This document shows, one piece after another, positions 48,242-55,877 of a stretch of DNA of 64,000 bases; the stretch's first letter is position 1; each line of letters begins with the position of its first letter. Both the position numbers and the translations under genes were made by a program. Location: the NCBI GenBank assembly GCA_016281315.1, contig JAEEIJ010000097.1, positions 24,079 through 88,078 of the forward strand, written 5' to 3'. This stretch comes from Bacteroidales bacterium (GTDB lineage: Bacteria; Bacteroidota; Bacteroidia; Bacteroidales; UBA932). The notes under the pieces are model-generated. The model searched no databases. It was given only the letters and a program-made list of their open reading frames with translations, and was not told where the DNA came from.

Positions 48242-49348
48242 TTATTTCTTGATCCCGAGCACGCACCACCGTACGAAGGGAATGCGCTTGATGACTTCGT
48301 TCAGGAGCGGGGTCAGCGTGAAGACCGCTACGGTGAGGATGAGGTACACGGCGACGGGCGGCAGCTGCGTGTACATTTTCAGCTGGTAGCCGATGGCCGC
48401 AATCACCAGATAGTGGAGGATATAGAATCCGTAGCTGTTCTTTGTGAGATAAGTGGCTGTCTTTCCGGTTTTGTCAAATCTGGCCTGGAACCAGCCTGTC
48501 ATCGCCAGGCAGGCGAGCCACCCGTAGATGCAGTTGAGGGGACTCTGCAGGTACTGCGGCGAGGTGTTGTCCTGGCCGAAGGTGGTGATGACCAGCGCGG
48601 AGCCGGATGCTACGGCAACGACGCAGAGCGGGATCCAGGCATCCCTGATGGCCTTTTGCACGGTGTCGTGGCTGAAGACGAAATATCCCAGCAGGAAGAG
48701 AATCAGGTAGAAGACGGGCTTGTAGAGATTGAGCAGGCCGTCCGCCGATTCCGGCCGGGGCTCCCGGATGAGGGTCAGTTCACCCAGCCAGAAGAGGATG
48801 CCCAGGAGGATGATCCAGAGGATGCCCTTGCTGCCGCCGAAAACCCTGCCGCACCAGTCGTGGAAGCGGTTTTTTGCGTCCAGTTTGCGGATGCCCAGCA
48901 GCAGCAGCGAAATCAGCCACAGGTCCTGGATGAACCACAGGGGACCGGTGCCGCTGAGGGCCCACATAAGGTATTTGGCTACTCCCGGCATTCCGTCGAA
49001 TGAGCTGGCCTCCGCCGCTATGGCCGTATTGAAATAACCGGTCATCCAGTGGAAGACCAGCAGGCCGATGGTAGCGGGTACCAGCAGTTTCCGCGTGCGG
49101 GCCTTGAACCATTCTTTCCCGCTGCGATTCTCCAGCGCATAGCGCGCGCTGATTCCTGCCAGCAGGAACAGCAGGGGCATAAACCAGGGATACAGGATGT
49201 ACATCACGGCGTCCTGGTACTGCGGCCCGTCGCCCCAGCCTCCGATGCCTCCGAAGACTCCCTTATTGTTGTAGAAATAGATGACGTGGTAGAAGAGGAC
49301 CAGCAATACGGTCGCCCACCTCAGGTTGTCCAGCCAGTGCTTTCTCAT
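48242..49348 (-). CDS. Acyltransferase-3 family membrane protein
   Basis: 368 residues with about ten hydrophobic segments. The N-terminus (WLDNLRWATVLLVLFYHVIYFY) with its buried histidine is typical of acyltransferase family 3, which O-acylates glycans or lipids. No extra domain. It overlaps the AbrB-type regulator by four bases (ATGA), so they are coupled and the regulator may control it. Confidence 0.85.
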   Translation of the reverse strand: MRKHWLDNLRWATVLLVLFYHVIYFYNNKGVFGGIGGWGDGPQYQDAVMYILYPWFMPLLFLLAGISARYALENRSGKEWFKARTRKLLVPATIGLLVFHWMTGYFNTAIAAEASSFDGMPGVAKYLMWALSGTGPLWFIQDLWLISLLLLGIRKLDAKNRFHDWCGRVFGGSKGILWIILLGILFWLGELTLIREPRPESADGLLNLYKPVFYLILFLLGYFVFSHDTVQKAIRDAWIPLCVVAVASGSALVITTFGQDNTSPQYLQSPLNCIYGWLACLAMTGWFQARFDKTGKTATYLTKNSYGFYILHYLVIAAIGYQLKMYTQLPPVAVYLILTVAVFTLTPLLNEVIKRIPFVRWCVLGIKK

Positions 49349-49554
49349 TTGTTCAGGCCCTCCATCGCCTGGCCGATTACGTTCTGGAAGATTTCCGTTT
49401 TCAGGAGCGCGATGCCTTTCTGGTCGCCCAGCACGAGGAGTGCGTCACCGGGGTTCATTCCGTAGAGTTTGCGTGCGTCTTTCGGGATGACAATCTGTCC
49501 TTTGTCTCCCACCTTCACCACGCCGAAGATGTATTTTCCGTCTTGCTCTTGCAT
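49345..49554 (-). CDS. AbrB/SpoVT-type DNA-binding regulator
   Basis: 69 residues. The swapped-hairpin AbrB domain is seen in VVKVGDKGQIVIPKDARKLYGMNPGDALLVLGD. The ATG at 49554 (MQEQDG) is chosen because the -7 box TATATTTG lies on the minus strand at 49589-49582, downstream of an apparent longer start at 49593. An inverted repeat over the start site is a likely autoregulatory operator. It is first in a two-gene unit with the acyltransferase. Confidence 0.82.
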   Translation of the reverse strand: MQEQDGKYIFGVVKVGDKGQIVIPKDARKLYGMNPGDALLVLGDQKGIALLKTEIFQNVIGQAMEGLNK

Positions 49555-49557
49555 ATT

Positions 49558-49589
49558 GTGGGAATTGTTGGAATTTTCCCACAAATATA
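49558..49589 (-). promoter_or_regulatory. Promoter and probable operator of the AbrB-type gene
   Basis: The -7 box (minus TATATTTG, 49589-49582) is followed by GTGGGAA/TTCCCAC arms (49558-49564 and 49576-49582) spaced by 11 bases, plus a GGAATT direct repeat inside. The palindrome covers the expected transcription start. Confidence 0.6.
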
Positions 49590-49620
49590 ACAAAAAAAAT
49601 TAAACGGGTGTGCTTAGTCT

Positions 49621-49691
49621 GTGAAATAATGCGCGGTTAAGTTCGAAATGGCGCTATTTCGTAGTTGTCCTGTTGTGAAATGGCCGGTTAA
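49621..49691. repeat. Direct repeat flanking a palindrome in an intergenic gap
   Basis: GTGAAATAATGCGCGGTTAA (49621-49640) recurs as GTGAAATGGCCGGTTAA (49675-49691). Between them is an 18-base near-palindrome, CGAAATGGCGCTATTTCG (49644-49661). It lies downstream of the AlkD-like gene and upstream of the AbrB promoter. No gene is seen in the gap. Confidence 0.5.
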
Positions 49692-50383
49692 ACACGGGCC
49701 AGATAGGATTTGCGTTCCTCTTCCGGGAACTTCTCGATGGCATAGCGGAGCATCGTCCGGGGCATCGTTTGGTAACGGGGCTGCAAATAAGCCACCAGCG
49801 CGGCCTTGTCCCGTTTCCCGGCTTCCCTTAACAACCAGCCCACCGCTTTGTGGATGAGATCGTGGGGGTGATGCAGGAGAATGTCGGCAATGGCGAAAGT
49901 GTCCTCCAACTGCCCGTGACGGATAAAGGTCATTGTACTGACAATTCCTATACGCTGCTCCCAGAGGGTGCGGCCGTTCCGTGCCAGATCATAGAGCAGT
50001 TTCCGGTCCTTGTCCAACAGCCATTCGCCCAGCAGCGGATAGCAGGAGAGGTCTACCAGGTCCCAGTTGTTGATGCGGTCCGTATGGGAGAGGTAGAAGT
50101 CGATGCACTCCTGCCGCGAAATGCGATGCCGGAAGATTTCCACCAGGGTAAGCAATGCGGCCAGCCGAACCTCGTGATACTCGCTGGCAATACATTCCTC
50201 CAGCTCCGGGAAACTGACCTGGCGCCAACACTCTTTTACCACTTCCCGCGTGACGGGCACCTTGATTCCCAGGAACTGATCGCCCTCGCCATATTGCCCC
50301 GGCCCGGTCTTGAAAAAGCGGGCCAATCCTGCCACCTGGGAGGGATCGGCCTGCAAGAGCATCTTTTCCAAAAGCACGTTCAT
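49688..50383 (-). CDS. DNA alkylation repair protein (AlkD-like HEAT repeats)
   Basis: 231 residues, all helical. AlkD-type HEAT-repeat glycosylases remove bulky N3/N7-alkylpurines without base flipping. Family landmarks are FFKTGPGQYGEGDQFLGIKVP near the N-terminus, the INNWDLVDLSCYPLLGEWLL segment with the functional Trp-Asp pair, and HDLIHKAVGWLLREAGKRD. Last gene of a four-gene operon; its start overlaps the YhfC-like stop by four bases. Confidence 0.9.
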   Translation of the reverse strand: MNVLLEKMLLQADPSQVAGLARFFKTGPGQYGEGDQFLGIKVPVTREVVKECWRQVSFPELEECIASEYHEVRLAALLTLVEIFRHRISRQECIDFYLSHTDRINNWDLVDLSCYPLLGEWLLDKDRKLLYDLARNGRTLWEQRIGIVSTMTFIRHGQLEDTFAIADILLHHPHDLIHKAVGWLLREAGKRDKAALVAYLQPRYQTMPRTMLRYAIEKFPEEERKSYLARV

Positions 50384-51159
50384 AACTTTTTTGCAAGCAT
50401 CCAGCCTGTCGCGCCGACGGCAATGGCAAGACAGCAGATTACAGTCTCAACGACCAGCATACTCACGGATTTGGCGAGAAGAACCACACTGGCATCTACC
50501 AAAAAATGAAGCAGAATGGCGGCCGGGAACAACCAGAGCCACTTACCGCCCTTCCGCACAGCTATCCAAACCATCAGAGAAAGGCCCAGCTGAAGGATAA
50601 ACGCCGATATGCGTTCCCAGATGCCATACAGCAAGGAGCCCGTCCCCATAGCCTGAAGCTGAGCGAACTGGGCCTGTACTTGATCTTGCGCCTCTGCAGG
50701 AGCGGATGACAGGATGGTGTCGGCCTGGCCTGTATTGATGAGCACGGACAGGACGATGTTGGCAACCATCGTGAGACCGTAGATCAGAAGCAGCTCCGCG
50801 CCGCCGTGGCCAAAGCCATAGGCAACGCCGGTGCTGGCCTTTGCAGGCTCCTTTTTAAGGAGAAACTTCATCGCCAGGAATCGGCCCGTTTCCTCAAAAA
50901 TGCCTGCGGCAAGGCCTCCGTAAAGGGCATAGTACCAGACGTTTCCAAGGATGGCAGGACCGTGGTGGCCTTTCAGCACCACCTGGTGCAGGATGGACTC
51001 CAGCCCCAGTGCAAAGACAATGAACACCAGCGCACCAATGACGATTGTCTTGACGCTGACACTGTACTTTTTCACCAGCCACAGAGCCAGCAGGAAGGGC
51101 GCAGCGATGCCAATGACGGCACCGGCGCCCATTAGGATCATATTGCTTACGGGGACCAT
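50380..51159 (-). CDS. YhfC-family intramembrane metalloprotease-like protein
   Basis: 259 residues, about seven hydrophobic segments. It keeps the likely metal-binding motifs of the CAAX-protease-like YhfC group: GIFEETGRFLAMK (EExxR), GFGHGGAELLL and HFLVDAS. These membrane proteins may cleave within or near the bilayer, but no substrate is known. Begins three bases after the TSCPD gene ends. Confidence 0.8.
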   Translation of the reverse strand: MVPVSNMILMGAGAVIGIAAPFLLALWLVKKYSVSVKTIVIGALVFIVFALGLESILHQVVLKGHHGPAILGNVWYYALYGGLAAGIFEETGRFLAMKFLLKKEPAKASTGVAYGFGHGGAELLLIYGLTMVANIVLSVLINTGQADTILSSAPAEAQDQVQAQFAQLQAMGTGSLLYGIWERISAFILQLGLSLMVWIAVRKGGKWLWLFPAAILLHFLVDASVVLLAKSVSMLVVETVICCLAIAVGATGWMLAKKL

Positions 51160-51162
51160 TAC

Positions 51163-51450
51163 CTATAGCATTTTCAGCGCTCTGGCCAGCTGGTCCGGGC
51201 AGGATGTACCGCGGGCCTTGCAGTTGATTCCCTCCAGACGGGAGATGACATCGGCCTTTTTCATTCCCGCAACCAGGGCCGATAAACCCTGCGTGTTGCC
51301 GTGGCAGCCGCCGGTGAACCGGACGCTGCGTACGATGTCCCCGTCCGTCTCAATGTCTATCTGCCTCGAACAGACGACGTCACTGGTGAGGAAAGAAGCC
51401 TTCTGGACGCCGCCTTGCGTTTCTTTCGATAAAAGTGTAACCTCAAACAT
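51163..51450 (-). CDS. TSCPD-domain protein
   Basis: 95 residues from the ATG at 51450 (MFEVTLLSKE), which overlaps the previous stop by eight bases; a longer frame from 51486 runs too deep into that gene. Contains RFTGGCHGNTQGLSALVAGM and the name-giving CKARGTSCPDQLARAL. TSCPD domains occur at the C-terminus of some ribonucleotide reductases and as free-standing proteins of unknown role. The conserved cysteines suggest a metal or redox site. Confidence 0.82.
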   Translation of the reverse strand: MFEVTLLSKETQGGVQKASFLTSDVVCSRQIDIETDGDIVRSVRFTGGCHGNTQGLSALVAGMKKADVISRLEGINCKARGTSCPDQLARALKML

Positions 51451-51670
51451 TGTGATTGATGGTATAAAGGAAGCCTTTGCGCACAATCACGTTCTCGTTC
51501 TCATAGGGATGCTCTGCCGAGACGCGCTTGGCGCGGAATGTCTGATATTTGATGATTAACAGGTCCGTCAGCTTGGGGTCCTGGAACATTGACGCCGCGG
51601 ATCCATAGTAGAAATGCTCACGGGTGGCTTTAACCTCCACGTGAATGATGGTTCTGTCGTGTTTTAACAT
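51443..51670 (-). CDS. Small conserved-looking protein, unknown
   Basis: 75 residues, no signal peptide or membrane segment. Reads TIIHVEVKATREHFYYGSAA early and HPYENENVIVRKGFLYTI late. The YYGSxxxxF and YEN...IRKG pattern is one I associate with small Bacteroidota proteins, with no known function. It has a textbook promoter and heads the operon with TSCPD, YhfC-like and AlkD-like genes. Confidence 0.65.
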   Translation of the reverse strand: MLKHDRTIIHVEVKATREHFYYGSAASMFQDPKLTDLLIIKYQTFRAKRVSAEHPYENENVIVRKGFLYTINHNV

Positions 51671-51683
51671 AGTAAAGGTATGA

Positions 51684-51714
51684 CAAATGTAAGGATTTTC
51701 TACATTTAATCAAA
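51684..51714 (-). promoter_or_regulatory. Promoter of the small protein-TSCPD-YhfC-AlkD operon
   Basis: On the minus strand, TTTG (51714-51711) and TACATTTG (51691-51684) have an exact 19-base spacer, 13 bases before the ATG. Confidence 0.8.
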
Positions 51715-51768
51715 ATTAGTTGGTTTTATGCCGGTGTTTTCGTGCTTAATGGGACAAGGCGAAGCAGG

Positions 51769-52296
51769 TTAAACACGGGGATTATCCAGGCGGAAGACGC
51801 GGACGGGTTTGTCGGCCCCGTGCTGGAGCCGGCTGCAGTGGTTGATGCGCCCGGTATCGCGGAAACCGCACTTTTCCATCACGCGTCCGCTGGCGGGATT
51901 GTCCAGGAAACAGTCGCACCAGAGCGTGTGGAAGCCCTTTTCCCGGAAGCAGTAATCGATGACGATCCGCAGCGCTTCCGTCCCGATGCCCTGGTTCCAG
52001 TAGGGGCGCGCCACCCAATAGCCGGGTTCGGCGTCCATAGGGCCGATCTCAATGTTGCTTTCTCCGTAAGGGAAATAGCCGATGGCGCCGATGGGCTCGC
52101 CGCTGGACTTGAGTTCGATGGCCCAGGTGGTGGCGTTGCTGAAAAGGGTGCGGATGACCTCCAGACTGTCTTCAACGGATTTGTGCGGCGGCCAGCCGGC
52201 ACGGGGCCCCACCTCCGGATCCGAGGCGTACTTGAAGAGGGCGGGGGCATCGGCCTCCGTCCACGGGCGCAGACGTATGCGACTTGTTTCCATCAT
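51769..52296 (-). CDS. GNAT-family N-acetyltransferase (RimJ/RimL-like)
   Basis: 175 residues. TSRIRLRPWTEADAPALFKYASDPEVG is the RimJ/RimL-type opening, and WVARPYWNQGIGTEALRIVIDY carries the acetyl-CoA loop. The C-terminal LDNPASGRVMEKCGF is typical. The acceptor is probably a protein N-terminus or small amine. The -7 box TAACTTTG (minus, 52308-52301) ends four bases before the first ATG and seven before the second, so the transcript would have almost no leader. Confidence 0.88.
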   Translation of the reverse strand: MMETSRIRLRPWTEADAPALFKYASDPEVGPRAGWPPHKSVEDSLEVIRTLFSNATTWAIELKSSGEPIGAIGYFPYGESNIEIGPMDAEPGYWVARPYWNQGIGTEALRIVIDYCFREKGFHTLWCDCFLDNPASGRVMEKCGFRDTGRINHCSRLQHGADKPVRVFRLDNPRV

Positions 52297-52300
52297 AGCG

Positions 52301-52328
52301 CAAAGTTAACAAGAAATTCGTATCTTTG
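52301..52328. promoter_or_regulatory. Divergent -7 boxes of the GNAT and cytidylate-kinase-like genes
   Basis: CAAAGTTA at 52301-52308 (leftward) and TATCTTTG at 52321-52328 (rightward), 12 bases apart, the same spacing as at 2335 and 11024. Confidence 0.65.
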
Positions 52329-52348
52329 CTCTCGATAAAACAGCCGAT

Positions 52349-52993
52349 ATGAATCTTCAAGAACCCTTTGTCATTACCATCAGCCGTGAGATTGGCTCCG
52401 GCGGACACACCGTGGGCCGCATCCTGGCCGAAAAACTGAATACGCGCTACTGCGACAAGGACCTCATCCGGGGCCTGGAGGAGAAGTTCAACCTCACCGT
52501 GAGCGGCATCGAAAAGCTGAAAGGTAAGAAGAAGAACTGGCTGGCCGATTTCTGCCAGTACATTGCTCCGCTGCCCTCGGCCAAAACGCTGGGCCTGGAT
52601 CCGAAGTACACGCAGGAGTTCCGCCTGGACGTGACGACGGACGATGTTTATAAGGCAGAGACGGAAATCCTGAAAGGGCTGGCCGATGAAGGCTCCTGCG
52701 TCATCGCCGGCCGTTCCGGCTTCTACGTGTTCCGGGACCACCCCAACCATCTGAGCGTGTTCATCACCGCCTCGGACGAGAACCGCGCGCAGCGCGTGAT
52801 GCGCAAGCAGGGCGTGAGCGAAGAATCGGCCCGGACCATCATCAATGGCATTGACGAGGCCCGCGAAAACTATATCAAGCGCTATACGGGCGCCAGCCGC
52901 TACGATGCCCGCAATTATGACCTGGTCATCAAAACAGACGGCCACTCCGAAGAAGAAGTGGCCGCTCTGATTCTAGCGTATCTGGGGGCTTAG
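52349..52993 (+). CDS. Cytidylate-kinase-like family protein
   Basis: 214 residues. A P-loop fits ITISREIGSGGHTVGRILAEKL, followed by YCDKDLIRGL and CVIAGRSGFYVF. This is the cytidylate kinase-like family common in anaerobes, distinct from Cmk; activity is not proven. Ends with a four-base overlap with the convergent transporter. Confidence 0.85.
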   Translation: MNLQEPFVITISREIGSGGHTVGRILAEKLNTRYCDKDLIRGLEEKFNLTVSGIEKLKGKKKNWLADFCQYIAPLPSAKTLGLDPKYTQEFRLDVTTDDVYKAETEILKGLADEGSCVIAGRSGFYVFRDHPNHLSVFITASDENRAQRVMRKQGVSEESARTIINGIDEARENYIKRYTGASRYDARNYDLVIKTDGHSEEEVAALILAYLGA

Positions 52994-54381
52994 GCTACCA
53001 CCCGTTTTTCGCTGGGGATGAGCAGGGCGCAGAGCACTACGCCGATGATGCATCCGATGGCGACGGATAGCATAGCCGCATCCCAGGAGGCTCCGTTGGC
53101 GATTCCGCCCACGACAATCTTCGAGCAAAGCGCATCTCCCAGGAGATAGCCGAATAGTCCCACGAATCCGGCGGCTGTGCCGGCGGCGTTCTTCGGGACC
53201 AGATTCAGCGCCTGCACGCCGGTGAGGGCGACGGGCCCGTAGATGAAGAAGCCGATGAGGCAGAGGGCTACGTAGATGAGTACTTTCTGGGCCGAAGGAC
53301 CCACGGACAGGATGCCCGCACCCACGAGCCAGTACAGGAAGACGCCAATCCCGCAGAGGAACATACAGATGACGTTCATCGGGGCGCAGCGGCCCTTGAA
53401 GAACTTCGAGGTGGCCCAGCCGCAGGCGATGGTGCCCACGGCGCCCACGATGTTGTGGACGGAGAAGGCGATCTTACTTTCGGCCGCCGTCATAATTCCC
53501 TTGGTCTGCAGATAGGTGGGCGCCCAGTCGCCGATGCCATAGCGGACCATATAAACGGCCACGTTGGAGATGGCAACCACCCACAGGAGCTTGTTCTTGA
53601 GGACGTAATCTACGAAGAGGACCTTGAAGGGGAGTTTCTCCCCGGCTACGCCTTTGGATTTCACGCCGCTGTGGTCGTTCCGCCAGTCGGCTACGGACGG
53701 GAGGCCGCAGGATTCCGGCGTATCGCGGATAGCCCACCAGCAGAAGAGGGCAATCACCATAGCAACGAGGGCCGGGAATACGAAGTTCCCTTTCCAGGTC
53801 TGGACCACGCCTAAATCGGCCGCCAGGGCCACGCCGGCGATGGCGAGGAAGCCCAGGGAGAAGGAGCCGATGGTGTGGGAAACGTTCCAGATGCTCATCT
53901 TGAAGCTGCGCTCGTTCTGGCTGAACCAGTGCGCCATAATGCGCCCGCAGGGCGGCCAGCCGAAGCCGCTGAGCCAGCCCACGATGAGCATCAGCACGAA
54001 GATGATGGCCGTATTGAGGGCCGTATTGGCACCGAAGGGGATGAGACCCACGGACATCATCACCAGGGCCGACAGGATGAGGCCCACCACCAGGAACTTC
54101 CGGGCATCCGAACGGTCCGAGACGCTGCCCATCACAAATTTGCTGAAGGCGTAGGCGATGGAGACGGCCGACATGGCCAGTCCCACCTTCCCGGCGTCCA
54201 GGATGCCGTCGTTAATCATATCAGGCGCCGCGAGGGAGAGGTTCTTCCTCACCAGATAATACGCGGCATAGCCCAGGAACGCGCCCAGGAACACCTTGAG
54301 GCGCATAGACTTATACTCTTTGTCTACTTTTTCGGCCGCGATGGGTGCCTTGGGTTTAGGTGGATCAAGAAAACGTGCCAT
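52990..54381 (-). CDS. GlpT-like organophosphate:phosphate antiporter (MFS)
   Basis: 463 residues, about twelve transmembrane helices. YYLVRKNLSLAAPDM, FSKFVMGSVSDRSDARKF, GWPPCGRIMAHWFSQNER and RDTPESCGLP are hallmarks of the organophosphate:Pi antiporter group (GlpT/UhpT). The usual substrate of the closest type is glycerol 3-phosphate. That product is released by the GDPD fusion at 8741, though the genes are far apart. A TATCTTTG box (minus, 54417-54410) lies 28 bases upstream. Confidence 0.88.
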   Translation of the reverse strand: MARFLDPPKPKAPIAAEKVDKEYKSMRLKVFLGAFLGYAAYYLVRKNLSLAAPDMINDGILDAGKVGLAMSAVSIAYAFSKFVMGSVSDRSDARKFLVVGLILSALVMMSVGLIPFGANTALNTAIIFVLMLIVGWLSGFGWPPCGRIMAHWFSQNERSFKMSIWNVSHTIGSFSLGFLAIAGVALAADLGVVQTWKGNFVFPALVAMVIALFCWWAIRDTPESCGLPSVADWRNDHSGVKSKGVAGEKLPFKVLFVDYVLKNKLLWVVAISNVAVYMVRYGIGDWAPTYLQTKGIMTAAESKIAFSVHNIVGAVGTIACGWATSKFFKGRCAPMNVICMFLCGIGVFLYWLVGAGILSVGPSAQKVLIYVALCLIGFFIYGPVALTGVQALNLVPKNAAGTAAGFVGLFGYLLGDALCSKIVVGGIANGASWDAAMLSVAIGCIIGVVLCALLIPSEKRVVA

Positions 54382-54472
54382 TATTATAAATTGGTTTTAG
54401 TTCGGTATACAAAGATACGAAAAAGTGGCTTATGTTAATCAAAAAACTGATTCTATCAGTTTTGGGTGAATG

Positions 54473-54539
54473 ATTTTATGAAATCCGTAAAAATATTTTA
54501 TGATTTTCGTAAAATTGGCATTATCTTTGTCACTGGATT
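54473..54539 (+). promoter_or_regulatory. Twin palindromic operator sites and -7 box of the DUF2975-HTH operon
   Basis: Two 20-base copies beginning ATTTTATGA (54473-54492 and 54495-54514) match at 17 of 20 positions with a 22-base period, two helical turns. The second is nearly palindromic (ATTTTATGA-TTT-TCGTAAAAT). The -7 box TATCTTTG follows at 54532-54539. The HTH protein of the operon is the natural candidate to bind. Confidence 0.65.
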
Positions 54540-54559
54540 CTGCAAAACGATTGAACGCT

Positions 54560-55036
54560 ATGAACCATTCAACGCAAAAGAGCATCCGCAATCTCTCCAT
54601 CGCCATCCTCATTTTAGGGGGCGTCGCACTTGTTTACACTTACGTGCAGATGTTTTCCCAGTTATTCCTGGATACCTTCATCACGCCGATGGTCTGGAAT
54701 CCGGAGATCCGGGGCTGGCAGATCTTCATCCTGGCCGGCCGTTTTATCGGCGCCACGCTTCTTTACGTCCTCTGCTGCATTTTCCTGTCTCGGACCAAGC
54801 GGGGACTCGGCAACGGGGAAATCTTTCCGAAGTTGAACATCGCCCTCATCCGCTGGACGGCCCTGGTGGCCGCATTTCTCGCCTTTGTCCGCGGGAACTA
54901 TGCCGCCGCGGTGCGCGGCGAATCCGTGTTGACGGCCGATTACGACGTCTTCCTCCTTCCCCTTGTCATCCTTCTCTTCGCCGGCCTCTATAAAATGGCT
55001 CACCTGGCGGCCGAAGACAGCCAGCTCGCGATATGA
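54560..55036 (+). CDS. DUF2975 membrane protein
   Basis: 158 residues, four hydrophobic segments (about 12-33, 55-77, 98-115, 130-150). GEIFPKLNIALIRWTALV is typical of DUF2975 proteins, which are found beside a YozG-type HTH regulator, as here. The ATG at 54560 is the first after the promoter. The stop overlaps the regulator by four bases (ATGA). Function unknown; probably a membrane sensor or effector of the regulator. Confidence 0.85.
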   Translation: MNHSTQKSIRNLSIAILILGGVALVYTYVQMFSQLFLDTFITPMVWNPEIRGWQIFILAGRFIGATLLYVLCCIFLSRTKRGLGNGEIFPKLNIALIRWTALVAAFLAFVRGNYAAAVRGESVLTADYDVFLLPLVILLFAGLYKMAHLAAEDSQLAI

Positions 55037-55251
55037 TTACGGTAAACCTCGACAAAATGCTCTGGGAGCGCCATATGAAACTCTCGGAGCTCTCCGAGAA
55101 AATCGGCATCTCAATGACGAACCTTTCCCTGCTCAAGACGGGGAAAGGCCGCGCCATCCGTTTCACCACGCTCAACAAACTCTGCCAGGTGCTAGACTGC
55201 CTTCCGGGCGACATCCTGGACTACCAGCCCGATGCTGAAGAAGAGATATAA
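55033..55251 (+). CDS. YozG-type helix-turn-helix regulator (XRE family)
   Basis: 72 residues. A Cro/CI-type fold covers nearly the whole chain (KLSELSEKIGISMTNLSLLKTGKGRAIRFTTL in outline), ending in CQVLDCLPGDILDY, typical of the group. Translationally coupled to DUF2975. It probably represses its own promoter through the twin sites upstream. Its stop codon is the first base pair of a 15-bp terminator. Confidence 0.9.
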   Translation: MITVNLDKMLWERHMKLSELSEKIGISMTNLSLLKTGKGRAIRFTTLNKLCQVLDCLPGDILDYQPDAEEEI

Positions 55252-55286
55252 GAAAAGCCCTCAGAACACGCTCTGAGGGCTTTTCT
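55251..55286. terminator. Bidirectional terminator between HTH gene and tRNA-Arg
   Basis: A perfect 15-bp stem (AGAAAAGCCCTCAGA at 55251-55265 and its complement at 55272-55286) with a six-base loop. T-rich tracts follow on both strands, so it can also end tRNA-Arg transcription. Confidence 0.85.
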
Positions 55287-55289
55287 CTG

Positions 55290-55363
55290 TGACTCCAACA
55301 GGACTCAAACCTGTAACCTTTTGATCCGTAGTCAAATGCTCTATTCAATTGAGCTATGGAGCC
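55290..55363 (-). tRNA. tRNA-Arg (anticodon ACG)
   Basis: On the minus strand a 74-base cloverleaf forms: acceptor GGCTCCA/TGGAGTC (one G-U), D-arm GCTC, anticodon stem TTTGA/TCAAA with loop CTACGGA giving ACG, variable AAGGT, T-arm ACAGG. A34 would be converted to inosine by TadA. CCA is not encoded. Confidence 0.93.
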
Positions 55364-55378
55364 AGGTAGTTGGCCTTA

Positions 55379-55756
55379 TTAGGCCTCCTTATTTTCTGCA
55401 GTGTAGACTTTCTCGCGGATGCGGGCCTTCTTACCGGTGAGGTCGCGGAGGTAGAAGATACGTGCGCGACGCACTTTACCGAACTTGTTCACCTCGATGC
55501 TGTCGATGAAGGGGCTCTGGTAAGGGAAAATCCTTTCCACACCAACGCCGCTTGCGATCTTGCGGACGGTGAAGGTTTTGGTGAAGGGATCCATACCACT
55601 GATCTGGATCACGACACCGCGGAACTTCTGAAGTCTCTCTTTATCACCTTCTTTGATCCGGTAGGTAACGGTGATGGTATCACCGGCCTTGAACTCCGGG
55701 AAGGAGGCCGCTTTCTCATTCTGGAAAGCCTGCTCTGCAATTTTAATCAAATCCAT
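55379..55756 (-). CDS. rplS: 50S ribosomal protein L19
   Basis: 125 residues at the interface of the 30S and 50S subunits. The start is the ATG at 55756 ([12 protein letters not shown]), where L19 normally begins; the frame continues upstream into the leader. Motifs [49 protein letters not shown] and [12 protein letters not shown] are diagnostic. The promoter gives a leader of about 68 bases, which could host autoregulation, but I see no recognisable structure. Confidence 0.95.
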   Translation of the reverse strand: MDLIKIAEQAFQNEKAASFPEFKAGDTITVTYRIKEGDKERLQKFRGVVIQISGMDPFTKTFTVRKIASGVGVERIFPYQSPFIDSIEVNKFGKVRRARIFYLRDLTGKKARIREKVYTAENKEA

Positions 55757-55829
55757 AATTTCTCTCTTTTCCTTAATGCAACATTGCGGTTTGGCTCCTG
55801 ACAAGAGGTTGCGTACGTTTTTGGGACTG

Positions 55830-55860
55830 CAAAGATACAATCTTTTTGGAAAATCCCAAA
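55830..55860 (-). promoter_or_regulatory. rplS promoter
   Basis: Minus-strand TTTG (55860-55857) and TATCTTTG (55837-55830) with an exact 19-base spacer. Confidence 0.85.
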
Positions 55861-55877
55861 ACTTTTGCGGAAAATAT

